Assembly (NCBI GenBank): GCA_028285755.1
Contig: JANQOQ010000006.1
Span: 186,001 to 250,000 of the forward strand
Source of the DNA: Puniceicoccaceae bacterium
GTDB taxonomy: Bacteria > Verrucomicrobiota > Verrucomicrobiia > Opitutales > JAFGAQ01
Direction of reading: 5' to 3'
Length of the DNA: 64,000 bases
Part shown: piece by piece, positions 1 through 8,676 of the stretch
Position numbering within the stretch: position 1 is the first letter of the stretch
Layout: every line of letters begins with the position of its first letter
Position numbers and translations under genes: made by a program
Notes under the pieces: generated by a model
Told to the model about the DNA's origin: nothing
What the model saw: the letters and a program-made list of their open reading frames with translations, nothing else
The model's database searches: none

Positions 1-1105
1 CGTTGTTGCCGAAGTAGTGAAGATTCCCACAGAGGATATCCATTTGACCGTCCCCATTGATATCGACCACTTCGACAAATCGCTGGAGCTGCACGGCATC
101 GCCCCGTTTTTCGATGATGATTTTCTCATAATCGAGAGAGTCAGCACTCTTTTTGCGAAAGAAGGCGATGCGATCATCCCGAATGGGGCAGACAAGGTCG
201 GTAAGGCCATCACCATCCAGATCCCCGGCAGCTACCTTAACTTTGTAGAAATATTCTTCGCTGGTATCAATAATATGCCGGGGCCAGACACTGCCTGCGA
301 GAGCTTCAGGTGTGTTTTCATACCACATGATGGCAATTTCATCCGTCGGTGTGTTGAAATCAGCATTATTGATGAGTATATCCTGGTCTCCGTCTTCATC
401 CAGGTCGAAAAAGCGGAATCCGTGGCCGCTCCAGAGTTTTGCATCTACTTCGTGGACGGTCCAGGAGTCGATATCGCGGGCATTTTTCCCGGGATTTTCG
501 ATCCAATGAATGCCCATGAGGCTGTCATTCTTTGGGTTTTGACGCCCCCCAACAAAAATATCGAGATCACCGTCCCCGTCGATATCTCGCACGTCGCTGT
601 AGTGAGGGTTACCGACATTATCGAGCGCTGCAAAGGTTTTAGAAAGCTTCCAATTTTCCGGATTTGCAATCTCTTTAGGCTCCGGGCCCCAGAGAATACG
701 TACGCGACTGGGGTCCTTGTGCTCAGAGCCTTCGACAGAGACAAGGTCGAGATTTCCGTCGCCATCGAAGTCGCCGACATTGGCATGTTCGTTTTGTTCC
801 GTCTGCAAGACTTCTACTTTTTGCCAATAGTCGTAGATGGCTTTATCATTGGTGCCGGGGTGCAGGAGTAAAGTGAGGCCAGTGAATACTCCAAACTCTT
901 GGATCACGAGATAATCAGTGTAGCCATCCTGATTAAAGTCAGCCGGGCCGAGTGAGTTATAACCACAGTAGCGGTGCACATCCGGCTTGGGGTCGATGTG
1001 GTGCATAATCCACTGGTCAGCACAGGCATGGGTGATAGCGACCGCACCTAGGGTAATCGCGGATAATAAGGTAACTTTGTTTTTGATCATATCGTTAGCG
1101 AACAT
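1..1105 (-). CDS. FG-GAP/VCBS repeat secreted protein (partial, runs off left edge)
   Basis: The minus strand is open from an ATG at 1105 (an alternative in-frame ATG lies at 1090) to the window edge, so the C-terminus is missing. The N-terminus reads as a signal peptide (MIKNKVTLLSAITLGAVAIT, then an Ala-Cys-Ala-Asp cleavage region). At least five calcium-loop-like FG-GAP/VCBS units follow, recognisable by GDFDGDGNLD, DIDGDGDLDI, DLDEDGDQDI, DLDGDGLTD and DINGDGQMDI. Such repeats build a seven-bladed beta-propeller on extracytoplasmic proteins. In this phylum they are common in sugar-locus proteins of unknown exact role. The gene starts only 8 nt after the hydratase stop and is probably the last member of the GntR-led minus-strand operon. 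A plus-strand frame at 17-871 is only its antisense shadow. Function beyond surface binding is not known. Confidence 0.85.
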   Translation of the reverse strand, partial: MFANDMIKNKVTLLSAITLGAVAITHACADQWIMHHIDPKPDVHRYCGYNSLGPADFNQDGYTDYLVIQEFGVFTGLTLLLHPGTNDKAIYDYWQKVEVLQTEQNEHANVGDFDGDGNLDLVSVEGSEHKDPSRVRILWGPEPKEIANPENWKLSKTFAALDNVGNPHYSDVRDIDGDGDLDIFVGGRQNPKNDSLMGIHWIENPGKNARDIDSWTVHEVDAKLWSGHGFRFFDLDEDGDQDILINNADFNTPTDEIAIMWYENTPEALAGSVWPRHIIDTSEEYFYKVKVAAGDLDGDGLTDLVCPIRDDRIAFFRKKSADSLDYEKIIIEKRGDAVQLQRFVEVVDINGDGQMDILCGNLHYFGNN

Positions 1106-1113
1106 GAGATTTA

Positions 1114-2007
1114 TTAGTTTACGTAAATAGTTATTATGCCTAAGGGGTCGCAGTCCCCCATGTAGATGCCTATGGCATCTGCGCCACTGGCCTTATACGG
1201 AGGTGCCACTTTGCCCGAGATGATTACATCCCCGGCTTTTAAAGGGTTGCCGCGCCGCGCATGCGCATTGGCGATACTCAGTAGCACATTCCAGGGGCTA
1301 CCCATTATATTCGTGGAATTTCCCTCATAAATCTTTTGTCCGTCTTTATGCATAGTGAGCGTGATTGCATCGAGATCGACTTCATGGGGTGAGACACCTT
1401 CGCCAATCACATAGTTACGGGCACCGGAACCATTGGCTACAAAATCGAAAATCATACGGGTTTGACCCTCACGAATGTCGTAGCGCTCGTCTGCTATATC
1501 AAAGGCTGCATGGACGGAGTTCACGTAGGGTTTCAGCTCTTCAACACTTGATATTGGCTCACGAATGTCCGACCGTATTTTAAAGGCAATCTCAGTCTCT
1601 ATATGGAATAGGAAAAAGTCCTTGATGTGGATCGTGCCGCCATCAGGGGCTTGGTATGAATTGTAGAGCGCACCGGTCACGGGGGCATCGAGATTGTATT
1701 CTTCGAGGGCGTCCGCAGTGGCAAAGGCTACCTTATAGCCAACCACCTCGCCTACCAAGGGTTCTAGTTTTTTGCTCAGTTCATGCTCGATCTTGTAGGC
1801 CTCTTCCAATGCAAAATGTCCAAAATTTGTGCTGAGCAGAGGTACGGCAGAGCCTGACTTTCTGCCTTCCAGCAGCGTATCGACCATAGCGTCCATCTGA
1901 TTTTCAGTGAGCGAATTTGTGGACTCAGCGAGCAGTATCGGAGAGATCAGGATCGCTGGCAAAATTCGATAGAAATTCAACAGTTTGTGTACATTCAATC
2001 GTTCCAT
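1114..2007 (-). CDS. 2-keto-4-pentenoate hydratase / fumarylacetoacetate hydrolase-family protein
   Basis: The 297-aa protein belongs to the FAH/MhpD hydratase family, which hydrates or hydrolyses 2-oxo acids at a divalent-metal site. Seen directly: the metal-ligand segment FHIETEIAFKI (two Glu), the AAFDIADER segment, and the C-terminal GDVIISGKVAPPYKA stretch typical of MhpD-like enzymes. MhpD-type enzymes are about 260 aa. The extra N-terminus here (residues about 8-27, LNFYRILPAILISPILLAES) is hydrophobic and looks like a signal peptide, which is odd for a normally cytoplasmic enzyme. It lies 27 nt after the racemase-like gene in the same direction, behind a GntR regulator, so it probably acts in catabolism of the same inducer. 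The substrate cannot be read from sequence. Confidence 0.8.
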   Translation of the reverse strand: MERLNVHKLLNFYRILPAILISPILLAESTNSLTENQMDAMVDTLLEGRKSGSAVPLLSTNFGHFALEEAYKIEHELSKKLEPLVGEVVGYKVAFATADALEEYNLDAPVTGALYNSYQAPDGGTIHIKDFFLFHIETEIAFKIRSDIREPISSVEELKPYVNSVHAAFDIADERYDIREGQTRMIFDFVANGSGARNYVIGEGVSPHEVDLDAITLTMHKDGQKIYEGNSTNIMGSPWNVLLSIANAHARRGNPLKAGDVIISGKVAPPYKASGADAIGIYMGDCDPLGIITIYVN

Positions 2008-2034
2008 GATAAGATTGCGGATATGTTCTGAAAA

Positions 2035-2706
2035 TCAGAGAGTATTCAGGACTTGGTTTACGTATTCGATGCCGAGGCGTGGACTGGTAAATACAGGGAG
2101 CGCAGTTTGATCCGAAATACCGGGAGCCAGCCGGGTCATCGATGCCTGCGCAAAGACCAAGGTATCTACTTGATCCTTGATAGATTCTGCTTGGGTCGTC
2201 ACCATGGAGTCGTGCAGGTCTTTTTCGCCTTTGATGAGTCGTTCAAATGCCCCCTCAACCAGCGCGGGAAGGATATGGATAGATTTATTGGTTGCTTGAG
2301 CTTTTTGCTGAAGCAAAGCTATCGTAGGATCGAGCGTCGTTTTTACCGTAGCCATGACTCCGATACGGCTACCTTTTTCTACAGCTGCCTGGGTCATCGC
2401 ATCGTCTATTTTGATGACGGGAATGCTCACGCGCTCACGAGCCACATCAATCGCAGGTCCGAGCGATGAACACAGCGAAAGAATTGCATCGGCACCCGTT
2501 TGTTCAGCAGCCTCTACATAGTGGCACATGCGGTCGATACAACTTTGCGGAACGTGACCGAGGCTCATTGTGTCAGACAAAAGTGAATCATCGACAATAT
2601 TGATGAGCCTTACCTCCGGCATGATTTCCTTAAAGAGATCCTGCATTAAGGTCTCTTTATTGATAAAGACCATACTGGTATGAATCAGGGCGAGTGTTTT
2701 GCTCAT
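2035..2706 (-). CDS. Asp/Glu/hydantoin racemase-superfamily protein
   Basis: The 223-aa protein matches the aspartate/glutamate racemase superfamily (two Rossmann-like lobes with one catalytic Cys each, as in glutamate and hydantoin racemases, maleate isomerase and arylmalonate decarboxylase). The first Cys is present at about residue 79 in ADAILSLCSSLGPA. In the second lobe the expected Cys segment reads DTLVFAQASMTRL, with no Cys, so a classical two-base racemase mechanism is doubtful. Single-Cys members such as decarboxylases are a precedent. The gene starts 21 nt after the GntR regulator stop and is followed closely by the FAH-family hydratase, so it is very likely co-transcribed with both. 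A role in small acid metabolism is inferred; the substrate is unknown. Confidence 0.8.
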   Translation of the reverse strand: MSKTLALIHTSMVFINKETLMQDLFKEIMPEVRLINIVDDSLLSDTMSLGHVPQSCIDRMCHYVEAAEQTGADAILSLCSSLGPAIDVARERVSIPVIKIDDAMTQAAVEKGSRIGVMATVKTTLDPTIALLQQKAQATNKSIHILPALVEGAFERLIKGEKDLHDSMVTTQAESIKDQVDTLVFAQASMTRLAPGISDQTALPVFTSPRLGIEYVNQVLNTL

Positions 2707-2727
2707 GGATCAGAGCCGTCGGCGGCT

Positions 2728-3426
2728 TTATAGTTGATCTAAATATTCGGCTAGCTTAGTCCGGCATGCGTCCATGTGTGTGGTAGCAAGGTGTGCTGCC
2801 TTCTCTTCATTACGCTGCTTAATAGCATCCACGATGGGCCAATGACGTTGCATGGCTTCGACTCTGTCCTCAAAAGTGCGGGATGAGTAGATCATAAACT
2901 CTCGAATATGAGGCTCAAACGCTTGAAGCATAAGGCTGAGGTAGGCGTTGTCGGCAATTTCAGCGATTTTAAGATGGAAGGAGTAATCTAGCTGGGCAAA
3001 CGCTTGGGGATCATGCAGTAAATTCTCGGGATAGCTGAGGATATCAGTCAGCTGAGCGATTTGTGCCTCGGTCGCTATACGGGTAGCGAGCACGGTTGTT
3101 TTACCCTCAATTGTCGAGCGGGCTTCGAAGAGATCCTGGTAACGTTTGAGGTCAGCGGTCGTCACGAGTGGTAAAAGTGTATTCTGAAGAGCACCTGGAT
3201 TGGGAGATTCGCAAATATAGGAGCCTTTGCCCTGGCGACTCTGAACAATCCCTAAAGCAGAGAGACGGGCCAATGCTTCGCGCAATGCAAGTCGGCTCAC
3301 TCCCAACTCTTGTTGGAGGATGCGTTCGCTGGGCAAAAAAGAGCCCGGAGGAAATTTTCCTGAACGAATCGTTTCCAGAAGATGGGTAACGATCGACTCA
3401 GGGGTGGATATAGTTTTGATCAACAT
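2728..3426 (-). CDS. GntR-family transcriptional regulator, FadR/FCD subfamily
   Basis: The 232-aa protein has an N-terminal winged-helix GntR domain (about residues 8-72: PGSFLPSERILQQELGVSRL, then LREALARLSALGIVQSRQGKG) and a C-terminal all-helical FCD ligand domain. The usual FCD metal ligands appear present: Asp and His in LDYSFHLKIA, His in QRHWPIVDAI, and His in TTHMDACR. FCD regulators commonly repress uronate, organic-acid or amino-acid genes and release DNA when they bind a carboxylate. A FadR-type operator (TTGTATGACCA, 3442-3452) lies just 16 nt before the start codon, which implies autoregulation. The same element recurs before the beta-helix lyase and a sulfatase. No clear Shine-Dalgarno sequence is visible. 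It leads the racemase-hydratase-FG-GAP genes. Confidence 0.92.
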   Translation of the reverse strand: MLIKTISTPESIVTHLLETIRSGKFPPGSFLPSERILQQELGVSRLALREALARLSALGIVQSRQGKGSYICESPNPGALQNTLLPLVTTADLKRYQDLFEARSTIEGKTTVLATRIATEAQIAQLTDILSYPENLLHDPQAFAQLDYSFHLKIAEIADNAYLSLMLQAFEPHIREFMIYSSRTFEDRVEAMQRHWPIVDAIKQRNEEKAAHLATTHMDACRTKLAEYLDQL

Positions 3427-3430
3427 AATT

Positions 3431-3456
3431 ACTTATTGCACTTGTATGACCAGTCG
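3431..3456. promoter_or_regulatory. Predicted GntR/FadR-type operator, copy 1 (autoregulatory)
   Basis: The core TTGTATGACCA (3442-3452) fits the FadR-family consensus TNGTNNNACNA. The 26-bp element matches the copies at 9312 and 14331 in 22 of 26 positions to the latter. An overlapping perfect dyad TGACC-AGTC-GGTCA lies at 3447-3460. It lies between the GntR start codon and the upstream receptor gene, where binding would block the regulator's own transcription. The role is inferred. Confidence 0.7.
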
Positions 3457-3507
3457 GTCAGTGCTGTCAAATAATTTAGATTAGCTTCAGGTCTCGATCT
3501 TTTGAAT

Positions 3508-3534
3508 AGCCGGCCAGCTTGCTGACCGGCTTTT
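3508..3534. terminator. Hairpin between TonB receptor and GntR genes
   Basis: A 10-bp stem (AGCCGGCCAG / CTGACCGGCT, one wobble pair) with a CTTG loop is followed by TTTTG on the plus strand. Both flanking genes run on the minus strand, where no T-run follows the stem. It may therefore slow or partly stop receptor transcripts, or only protect their 3' end, rather than act as a full intrinsic terminator. Confidence 0.4.
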
Positions 3535-3561
3535 GTTGATTAAGGGAGGTTGTAATCTGAT

Positions 3562-6500
3562 TTAGAAGCGAAAGGTATTTGTGATGAAGAGTGTTTGCTC
3601 AGGCGGTATGCGAACCACAGCCAAACGACCATCCGGATTCACAAACACGGGGATATCCTCAGATGTGCGAATCGCATTGCGTATATTGAGCTGTATACGC
3701 CAATCGATTTTATCGTCGAAGATTGGTCGCTCGTAGCTGAACCAGATGTCACCGTTGAGTTCATCATCCCCCAGAAACGGATTATCCACATCCGGGATCT
3801 GGTCATCGTTTTCATTGAGCAGGAAGGGATAGCCAACGGCGGCTTCATCTTGCCAGCGTAGCGCACCGCCTACTCCAAAGCCTTTGATGGGGCCTTCGAT
3901 AAAGTCATAGTTGGTGATCAGATTTACCCGCCACGTACGCTGCTCCTGAGATTTTCTACCGTCGTTGGCCACTGCCGAACGCAACGGAAAAATCGCGTTG
4001 CGTTCGTAACGCCAGAGAAACGTCGCTTCCTCTGTAACCGAAGGGGCGTCCAATATCGTATCAAGACCCGCAGCCACAATATTCTGCTCTACCTGCGAAA
4101 TGAAGTCTCGTAGGACAGGTGCCGTATTTGACTGCACTGTCTCCTGTTTGGCAATATTGAGTGCTACACTCCAATTTGGCTTGATGGAGCCCACGAGCTC
4201 GATCTCCATACCGTCCGAAACAAAATCAAAGGTGGATGTCAGATTATTAATCGGCGTTTCATCTGTCGTGCCATCGTCTCGTATCTGAGGGTTAATCAGG
4301 CTGCGGGTGGGCTCAGGCATTAAATTGCGGATGACCTGATACATTTCCTCATAAGAACCGGCAGCCACCTGACCCCCGGTTTCGGAGAATGGGATATCCG
4401 CTAACTCCGCATCCTTCCAGCGTTCCAGCCAGTTGCCTATCCATTGCCAGGATCCCCCGAGAGCTCCACCGGCAGATGTACGGTTATTGGTGTTGCTGGT
4501 TTCATACCAGTTCACACGTAGCGAGAGCCTGCGCTCCAGGAACTCCAGGGTAAACCCATACTCCGACGTCTCCCCACGCGGAGCATCCACACGCTGCCCC
4601 AGAATATTCTGGCTGAATCCTGCCGGCTGGAAACTCTCTGCCTCATAATAGTGCACGCTCATATCCATACCGAAAGGCAGCTCAAACAAATACTTTTCGG
4701 GGAAGAAACCCACGATACTCGTAGTAAGCGTTTCATCGGTCTCGTCTGCGCTCGGGCTATCCTGAAGTCGCAGAATACCGTTATTAAACGTGCCGTCGGG
4801 GTTCAAAAGAGGTTGATCCCCATCGAACGTACCGCTCTCTTCCAACCGCTCAAATGCTTTCTCCTGATCTTTACGCCAGGCCAGAATGGTTACGATATGA
4901 TCGTCGAGAAAAGTGCTTTTCAGCGCAAAAGCCTCAGAAGTGAGCTCACGACGACTAATATCCGCATTCAGCAACACCTCCCGCGCAATAAACTCGGCCG
5001 TTTTACGCTCTTTGGCCACATTATCCCAATACATCAGCGTGTGACGTTCTCCATTCGTGGGAAACGGGTTATTCACTACATCTGTGACCCTTAAGTCATT
5101 CGGATCGGTAATATTGCCAATATTAGGCCCGACATAGGTAATTGCCCGAAGCTGGCGATTAAAGCCATTGGCCTGTTGATTATTGAAAATACCGTTTGAG
5201 GTAACATCAATCTCGTCACTATCCCAGACAAAGCGGTGTTGAGTAGAGTCAAAATCAGTATCCCTCTGTTCGAAAAGTGCAGTCAGTGTATGGCGACCCA
5301 CCCATTGACCCAGTTTGTCACCAAGGAAATCGCGTGTATCCACATCAATAAAGGCGGTGGCACGCACAATCTCCTGGTCAAGCTTTTCATAAGCAGTTGT
5401 GTAGTTTTGAATGCGCACAACCGGGCGTCCCACGTTCGGATTTGCCAGATCGTTGGACTGGGTAAGCGCAATATCCAGGTGCAGGTCCTTATCACGACCG
5501 GAAGACAGCGGGAGGCGTGAAGTCAACTCTCGCTGCTGACGATTGTAACTAAGCTCAACCCCTGCTTTACCGTCCCAAAATGTTTGGTCGATCGCCAGTT
5601 GCTGCACATCAAAGCTGGTTTCTACTGTGTTTGAAGTGCCCTGCAAGAGTCGGTTATGATAATCAAATATATCGCGATTCTGAATCGTGTAGGCACTGAA
5701 ACCAGGCAGATTATCAATACGACTACCGGAAAACCGCACATCCTGGCGGAGCCTTCCGGAACTGCCAGGCCAGCGGATACGCCCCTGGATACCGGAGAGA
5801 TTTCCAAATGCGGGATCTGCAAAGCCGGCTGTCTGTGTGTTTCCACTTCCATAGATTAAGGGGATTTGTAGCCAATAGGGGGTACTGCCCTGAGAGTTGT
5901 CCCGGCCTTCACGCGTGATGGTATTGACATAGGTAGTGGGGATAAACTCGCCAACTACATTACTGCCGGGGGGGATATCCTCGGGAGCCAGCGAATCCGT
6001 GCCCAAATCGGTAATATCGATACCGGGAACTGCCAACAGGCGCGGGACATCCTCGTAGCCAATAAACCAGGGGCTAAAGGCATCTACTGGCGGGATCACA
6101 TCAGGAGGTATCGAGTCAATCTCGCCAAACTCGACGTGACCGCGTATAGATGTCTGCCCAAGAAACTTACTGTTAGCGTTTTCAAACAATACCCCTTCAA
6201 ACGCGGCATAAATGCGCTGATCTTCCTCCTCGGCAGGTTCCTGCTTATATTTGAGTTTATCGTATAGCCCTGCCACACGTACTGCCAGGCGATCATCAAT
6301 GATACCCCGATTCACATCAAAGGTGCCTCGGTAGCTGCCGCGGTGATCAAAGCGGAGTTTCACCTCATTGATCGTCTCATTCAGGATAGCTTGCTTGAGC
6401 GAATGATCAAGCACTCCTCCCGGCGACCCAACACCAAAAAGCACTGAGTTGGGTCCGCGGTTGAGCGTGACCCGACTGGTATTATATTGATCGAAGGGGA

Positions 6501-7374
6501 TGACCGTGGAAAAATAGTCGCGCGTGAGCTCCGCTCTGGTTAGTCCACGAATTCTTTGACCGTTCTGGGGATTGCGCCTTGGCTGATTTGAATCAAATCG
6601 TGAGTTTCCACCAACGACTCCGGCTGAGTAGTTGCCGAGCACACCACCGACTTCAGTGTTTGCGGTATAGGTTAAAAGTGCCTGAGCGTCAGTCGCGCCG
6701 GTGTCTTCCAGGAATTCATCGGTAAGTATGCTGATGGAAGAACCCAACTCACGCACATTGGTACGAATTCGGGTACCGGCGAGGGTACTCTGTGCTGTGT
6801 AACCAGTGTCTTCTGTCGCATCGACAATAAAAGGAGACATGTAAAAGATATCTTCTTCCACATCTTCCTGTGCAGTAGCGGTAACGGTTCCACCTGCAAT
6901 AAGCAGTGAACCAATACCGCGCATAACCTGTGATAACCATGGATTTCTGGGTTTGCTGATAGTTAACATTTCTTGAGTTTTTTCAGGGTTATTATTGCTA
7001 ACTGTCAGATCATTGGAGAGCTCCGGGTCTTCATCCATTTCAACGAGTTCGATCATCCATGTACCGGTTATTGGCTCTTGCCTTGCGGAGAGAGCCGTAC
7101 CTGCAAACATGGATTGGATGGCCTCAGGGATAGTCATCGTGCCTTCTATACCATTGAGCTGGATACCTTTAACGGCATCCACGGCATAGATGAGTGATAT
7201 GTCTACCTGACTAAGGAACTCTGTAAGTGCACTTTCTGCTGCTTGAGTTGAGATACTAAAAATATATTGGTTTAACATCTCCTCATCCCTTGTAGTATCG
7301 ACGCTATCAGATTTTGCGTTACAGACTACAAGTTGCGACAAAACTGCGAGCCTTAAGATTGTACAAATACGCAT
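3562..7374 (-). CDS. TonB-dependent outer-membrane receptor with N-terminal STN signalling domain (FecA-type)
   Basis: The protein (1270 aa from ATG 7374) imports a ligand across the outer membrane and signals its presence. The ATG gives a signal peptide (MRICTILRLAVLSQLVVC); a 24-aa longer frame starting at a TTG at 7446 has no signal character. An STN domain follows (about 37-112), then an unexpected second signal-like hydrophobic stretch (about 137-168, MRGIGSLLIAGGTVTATAQ), the plug (from about 180, SPFIVDATEDTGY, LAGTRIRTNVRELGSSISIL), and a long 22-strand-type barrel ending in FITNTFRF, the C-terminal Phe needed for BAM assembly. The ECF sigma and FecR genes lie just upstream in the same direction, which makes this a complete FecI-FecR-FecA type cell-surface signalling set. 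The ligand is unknown; the neighbouring lyase and sulfatases suggest a glycan fragment. Confidence 0.92.
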   Translation of the reverse strand: MRICTILRLAVLSQLVVCNAKSDSVDTTRDEEMLNQYIFSISTQAAESALTEFLSQVDISLIYAVDAVKGIQLNGIEGTMTIPEAIQSMFAGTALSARQEPITGTWMIELVEMDEDPELSNDLTVSNNNPEKTQEMLTISKPRNPWLSQVMRGIGSLLIAGGTVTATAQEDVEEDIFYMSPFIVDATEDTGYTAQSTLAGTRIRTNVRELGSSISILTDEFLEDTGATDAQALLTYTANTEVGGVLGNYSAGVVGGNSRFDSNQPRRNPQNGQRIRGLTRAELTRDYFSTVIPFDQYNTSRVTLNRGPNSVLFGVGSPGGVLDHSLKQAILNETINEVKLRFDHRGSYRGTFDVNRGIIDDRLAVRVAGLYDKLKYKQEPAEEEDQRIYAAFEGVLFENANSKFLGQTSIRGHVEFGEIDSIPPDVIPPVDAFSPWFIGYEDVPRLLAVPGIDITDLGTDSLAPEDIPPGSNVVGEFIPTTYVNTITREGRDNSQGSTPYWLQIPLIYGSGNTQTAGFADPAFGNLSGIQGRIRWPGSSGRLRQDVRFSGSRIDNLPGFSAYTIQNRDIFDYHNRLLQGTSNTVETSFDVQQLAIDQTFWDGKAGVELSYNRQQRELTSRLPLSSGRDKDLHLDIALTQSNDLANPNVGRPVVRIQNYTTAYEKLDQEIVRATAFIDVDTRDFLGDKLGQWVGRHTLTALFEQRDTDFDSTQHRFVWDSDEIDVTSNGIFNNQQANGFNRQLRAITYVGPNIGNITDPNDLRVTDVVNNPFPTNGERHTLMYWDNVAKERKTAEFIAREVLLNADISRRELTSEAFALKSTFLDDHIVTILAWRKDQEKAFERLEESGTFDGDQPLLNPDGTFNNGILRLQDSPSADETDETLTTSIVGFFPEKYLFELPFGMDMSVHYYEAESFQPAGFSQNILGQRVDAPRGETSEYGFTLEFLERRLSLRVNWYETSNTNNRTSAGGALGGSWQWIGNWLERWKDAELADIPFSETGGQVAAGSYEEMYQVIRNLMPEPTRSLINPQIRDDGTTDETPINNLTSTFDFVSDGMEIELVGSIKPNWSVALNIAKQETVQSNTAPVLRDFISQVEQNIVAAGLDTILDAPSVTEEATFLWRYERNAIFPLRSAVANDGRKSQEQRTWRVNLITNYDFIEGPIKGFGVGGALRWQDEAAVGYPFLLNENDDQIPDVDNPFLGDDELNGDIWFSYERPIFDDKIDWRIQLNIRNAIRTSEDIPVFVNPDGRLAVVRIPPEQTLFITNTFRF

Positions 7375-7630
7375 TTCGGGGGTGACTTCTAAGTAGTAGG
7401 TATGCCCGGAAAAGTAAAAAAATACTTTTTGACTTTGGGTATTCAATACAGGGTGAGTAGTGGAGCAGTTAATGATCTACAGTTATTTTCACCCGGTAAG
7501 TCCTTGCGTATTGAAAAACCTACTAAAAAAAAGTGTTTGTTTGTAGTTTAGCTAGGTCATGATGAGTTAATTAAAGAACCCAAAAACTGTAGTTTTTGAT
7601 AATTGGAATTTTGAGAATCCAAACGGTGAC

Positions 7631-8674
7631 TTAATCGGAGCTTAGATAAATCGTTAAATCATCTGTTTCTTTCCAAATGATTCCGTAAGCTTCATTCAAA
7701 ACTCTTAGAAAGCCATAAACATCGTCGCTGGGGAAGCGACCGGCGATGCGAAAATCGGCTACTTCCGTATCTTGTATAATGAGCTTGCGTCCTGTTTTTT
7801 GTTCGAAAGTAGCAGCTATATCTTTCAGATATCCACCCTCAAGCATCAGCAAAGAGCTGTGCCACTCCAAGTCTTCGATCATATTCGGTGCAGTTTCGGT
7901 CAATTCAAAATGAGTAGGTAGTAAATCTTGATTTAGGGAAACGCTTACGCTTTGCCCTTCATTGACCGGTCCTAATTCTGTAAGTGACAGGTTGCTATTG
8001 GAGTTTTCTGGCGCTTCACTTCGAAAGTTGTTGATAGCGTTCGTCTTATCATTGATAATCACTGTGCCCTCGGTAATCGTTACATTGATCGTCTCGGCAG
8101 ATTTCAGTATATTAAATGCAGTCCCAATTGCTCGAACCTCAACATTCCCTACTAGGACCTGGAAAGGCCTTTCTATATCTTTTTGAACCGTGAAATGAGC
8201 CTCTCCTTGTTCCAATTCAAGTTCCCTGCTTATCGAACTATATGAGATTACAAGTGAAGTATTCGTGTTTAGTCGAACAATGGAACCATCTTCCAATATA
8301 TGAGTGATTGGGGTTTCCAAAGAAGTAATACTATGAACCTTATCCTTCTTTGTATTCCAAATGAAAAAAAATAAACTGAAAGTGAGTAATACGGTAACAG
8401 CGATCGAGGGTAGGATTAGCCTGTAAATTCTGTGTTCGTGCTTTTGGGTGATAGAACAATCAAAAGAATCACTCTCTGCCAATACTTTTCGGGCATTTTC
8501 CAAAGGTAGCTGCCTTATAAGATTTTGGGCTTTTTCGAGTTCGACAATCTCTAGATAGAGTTTCGGTTCTTCAGCGATTCGGGCATCTAATGTAAGCTTT
8601 TCCTTGTTGCTCAGGCCTTTTGATCTTTTCACTACCCAATCGGCCGCTTCGTCCTCTAAATCATGAAATTTCAT
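7631..8674 (-). CDS. FecR-family anti-sigma factor / sigma regulator
   Basis: The 347-aa inner-membrane protein links the TonB receptor to the ECF sigma factor. The N-terminal cytoplasmic part (residues about 1-70, AADWVVKRSKGLSNKEKLTL) is the DUF4880-like sigma-binding region. One membrane segment follows (about 92-110, LILPSIAVTVLLTFSLFFFI). The periplasmic FecR beta domain comes next (GSIVRLNTNTSLVI, ELEQGEAHFTV, VRAIGTAFNI), then a C-terminal STN/DUF4974-like domain (LKDIAATFEQKTGRKLII, ending in LTIYL). It starts 2 nt after the sigma-factor stop, so the two are translationally linked. The receptor gene follows after about 256 nt. Family knowledge says the receptor's STN domain contacts this protein when ligand binds. 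Confidence 0.93.
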   Translation of the reverse strand: MKFHDLEDEAADWVVKRSKGLSNKEKLTLDARIAEEPKLYLEIVELEKAQNLIRQLPLENARKVLAESDSFDCSITQKHEHRIYRLILPSIAVTVLLTFSLFFFIWNTKKDKVHSITSLETPITHILEDGSIVRLNTNTSLVISYSSISRELELEQGEAHFTVQKDIERPFQVLVGNVEVRAIGTAFNILKSAETINVTITEGTVIINDKTNAINNFRSEAPENSNSNLSLTELGPVNEGQSVSVSLNQDLLPTHFELTETAPNMIEDLEWHSSLLMLEGGYLKDIAATFEQKTGRKLIIQDTEVADFRIAGRFPSDDVYGFLRVLNEAYGIIWKETDDLTIYLSSD

Positions 8675-8676
8675 AA

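Noticed and set aside
17-871. Long plus-strand frame (284 aa)
   Set aside because: It is antisense to the FG-GAP repeat gene, whose minus-strand reading has a signal peptide and five clear repeat motifs. The plus frame shows no motif.
3508-3534. Hairpin as a strong terminator for the minus-strand TonB receptor gene
   Set aside because: The T-run is on the plus strand only, so a full stop of minus-strand transcription is not supported. It is kept as a hairpin with low confidence.
7375-7446. TTG-started 24-residue extension of the TonB receptor
   Set aside because: The extension has no signal-peptide character, and the ATG at 7374 is followed directly by one.
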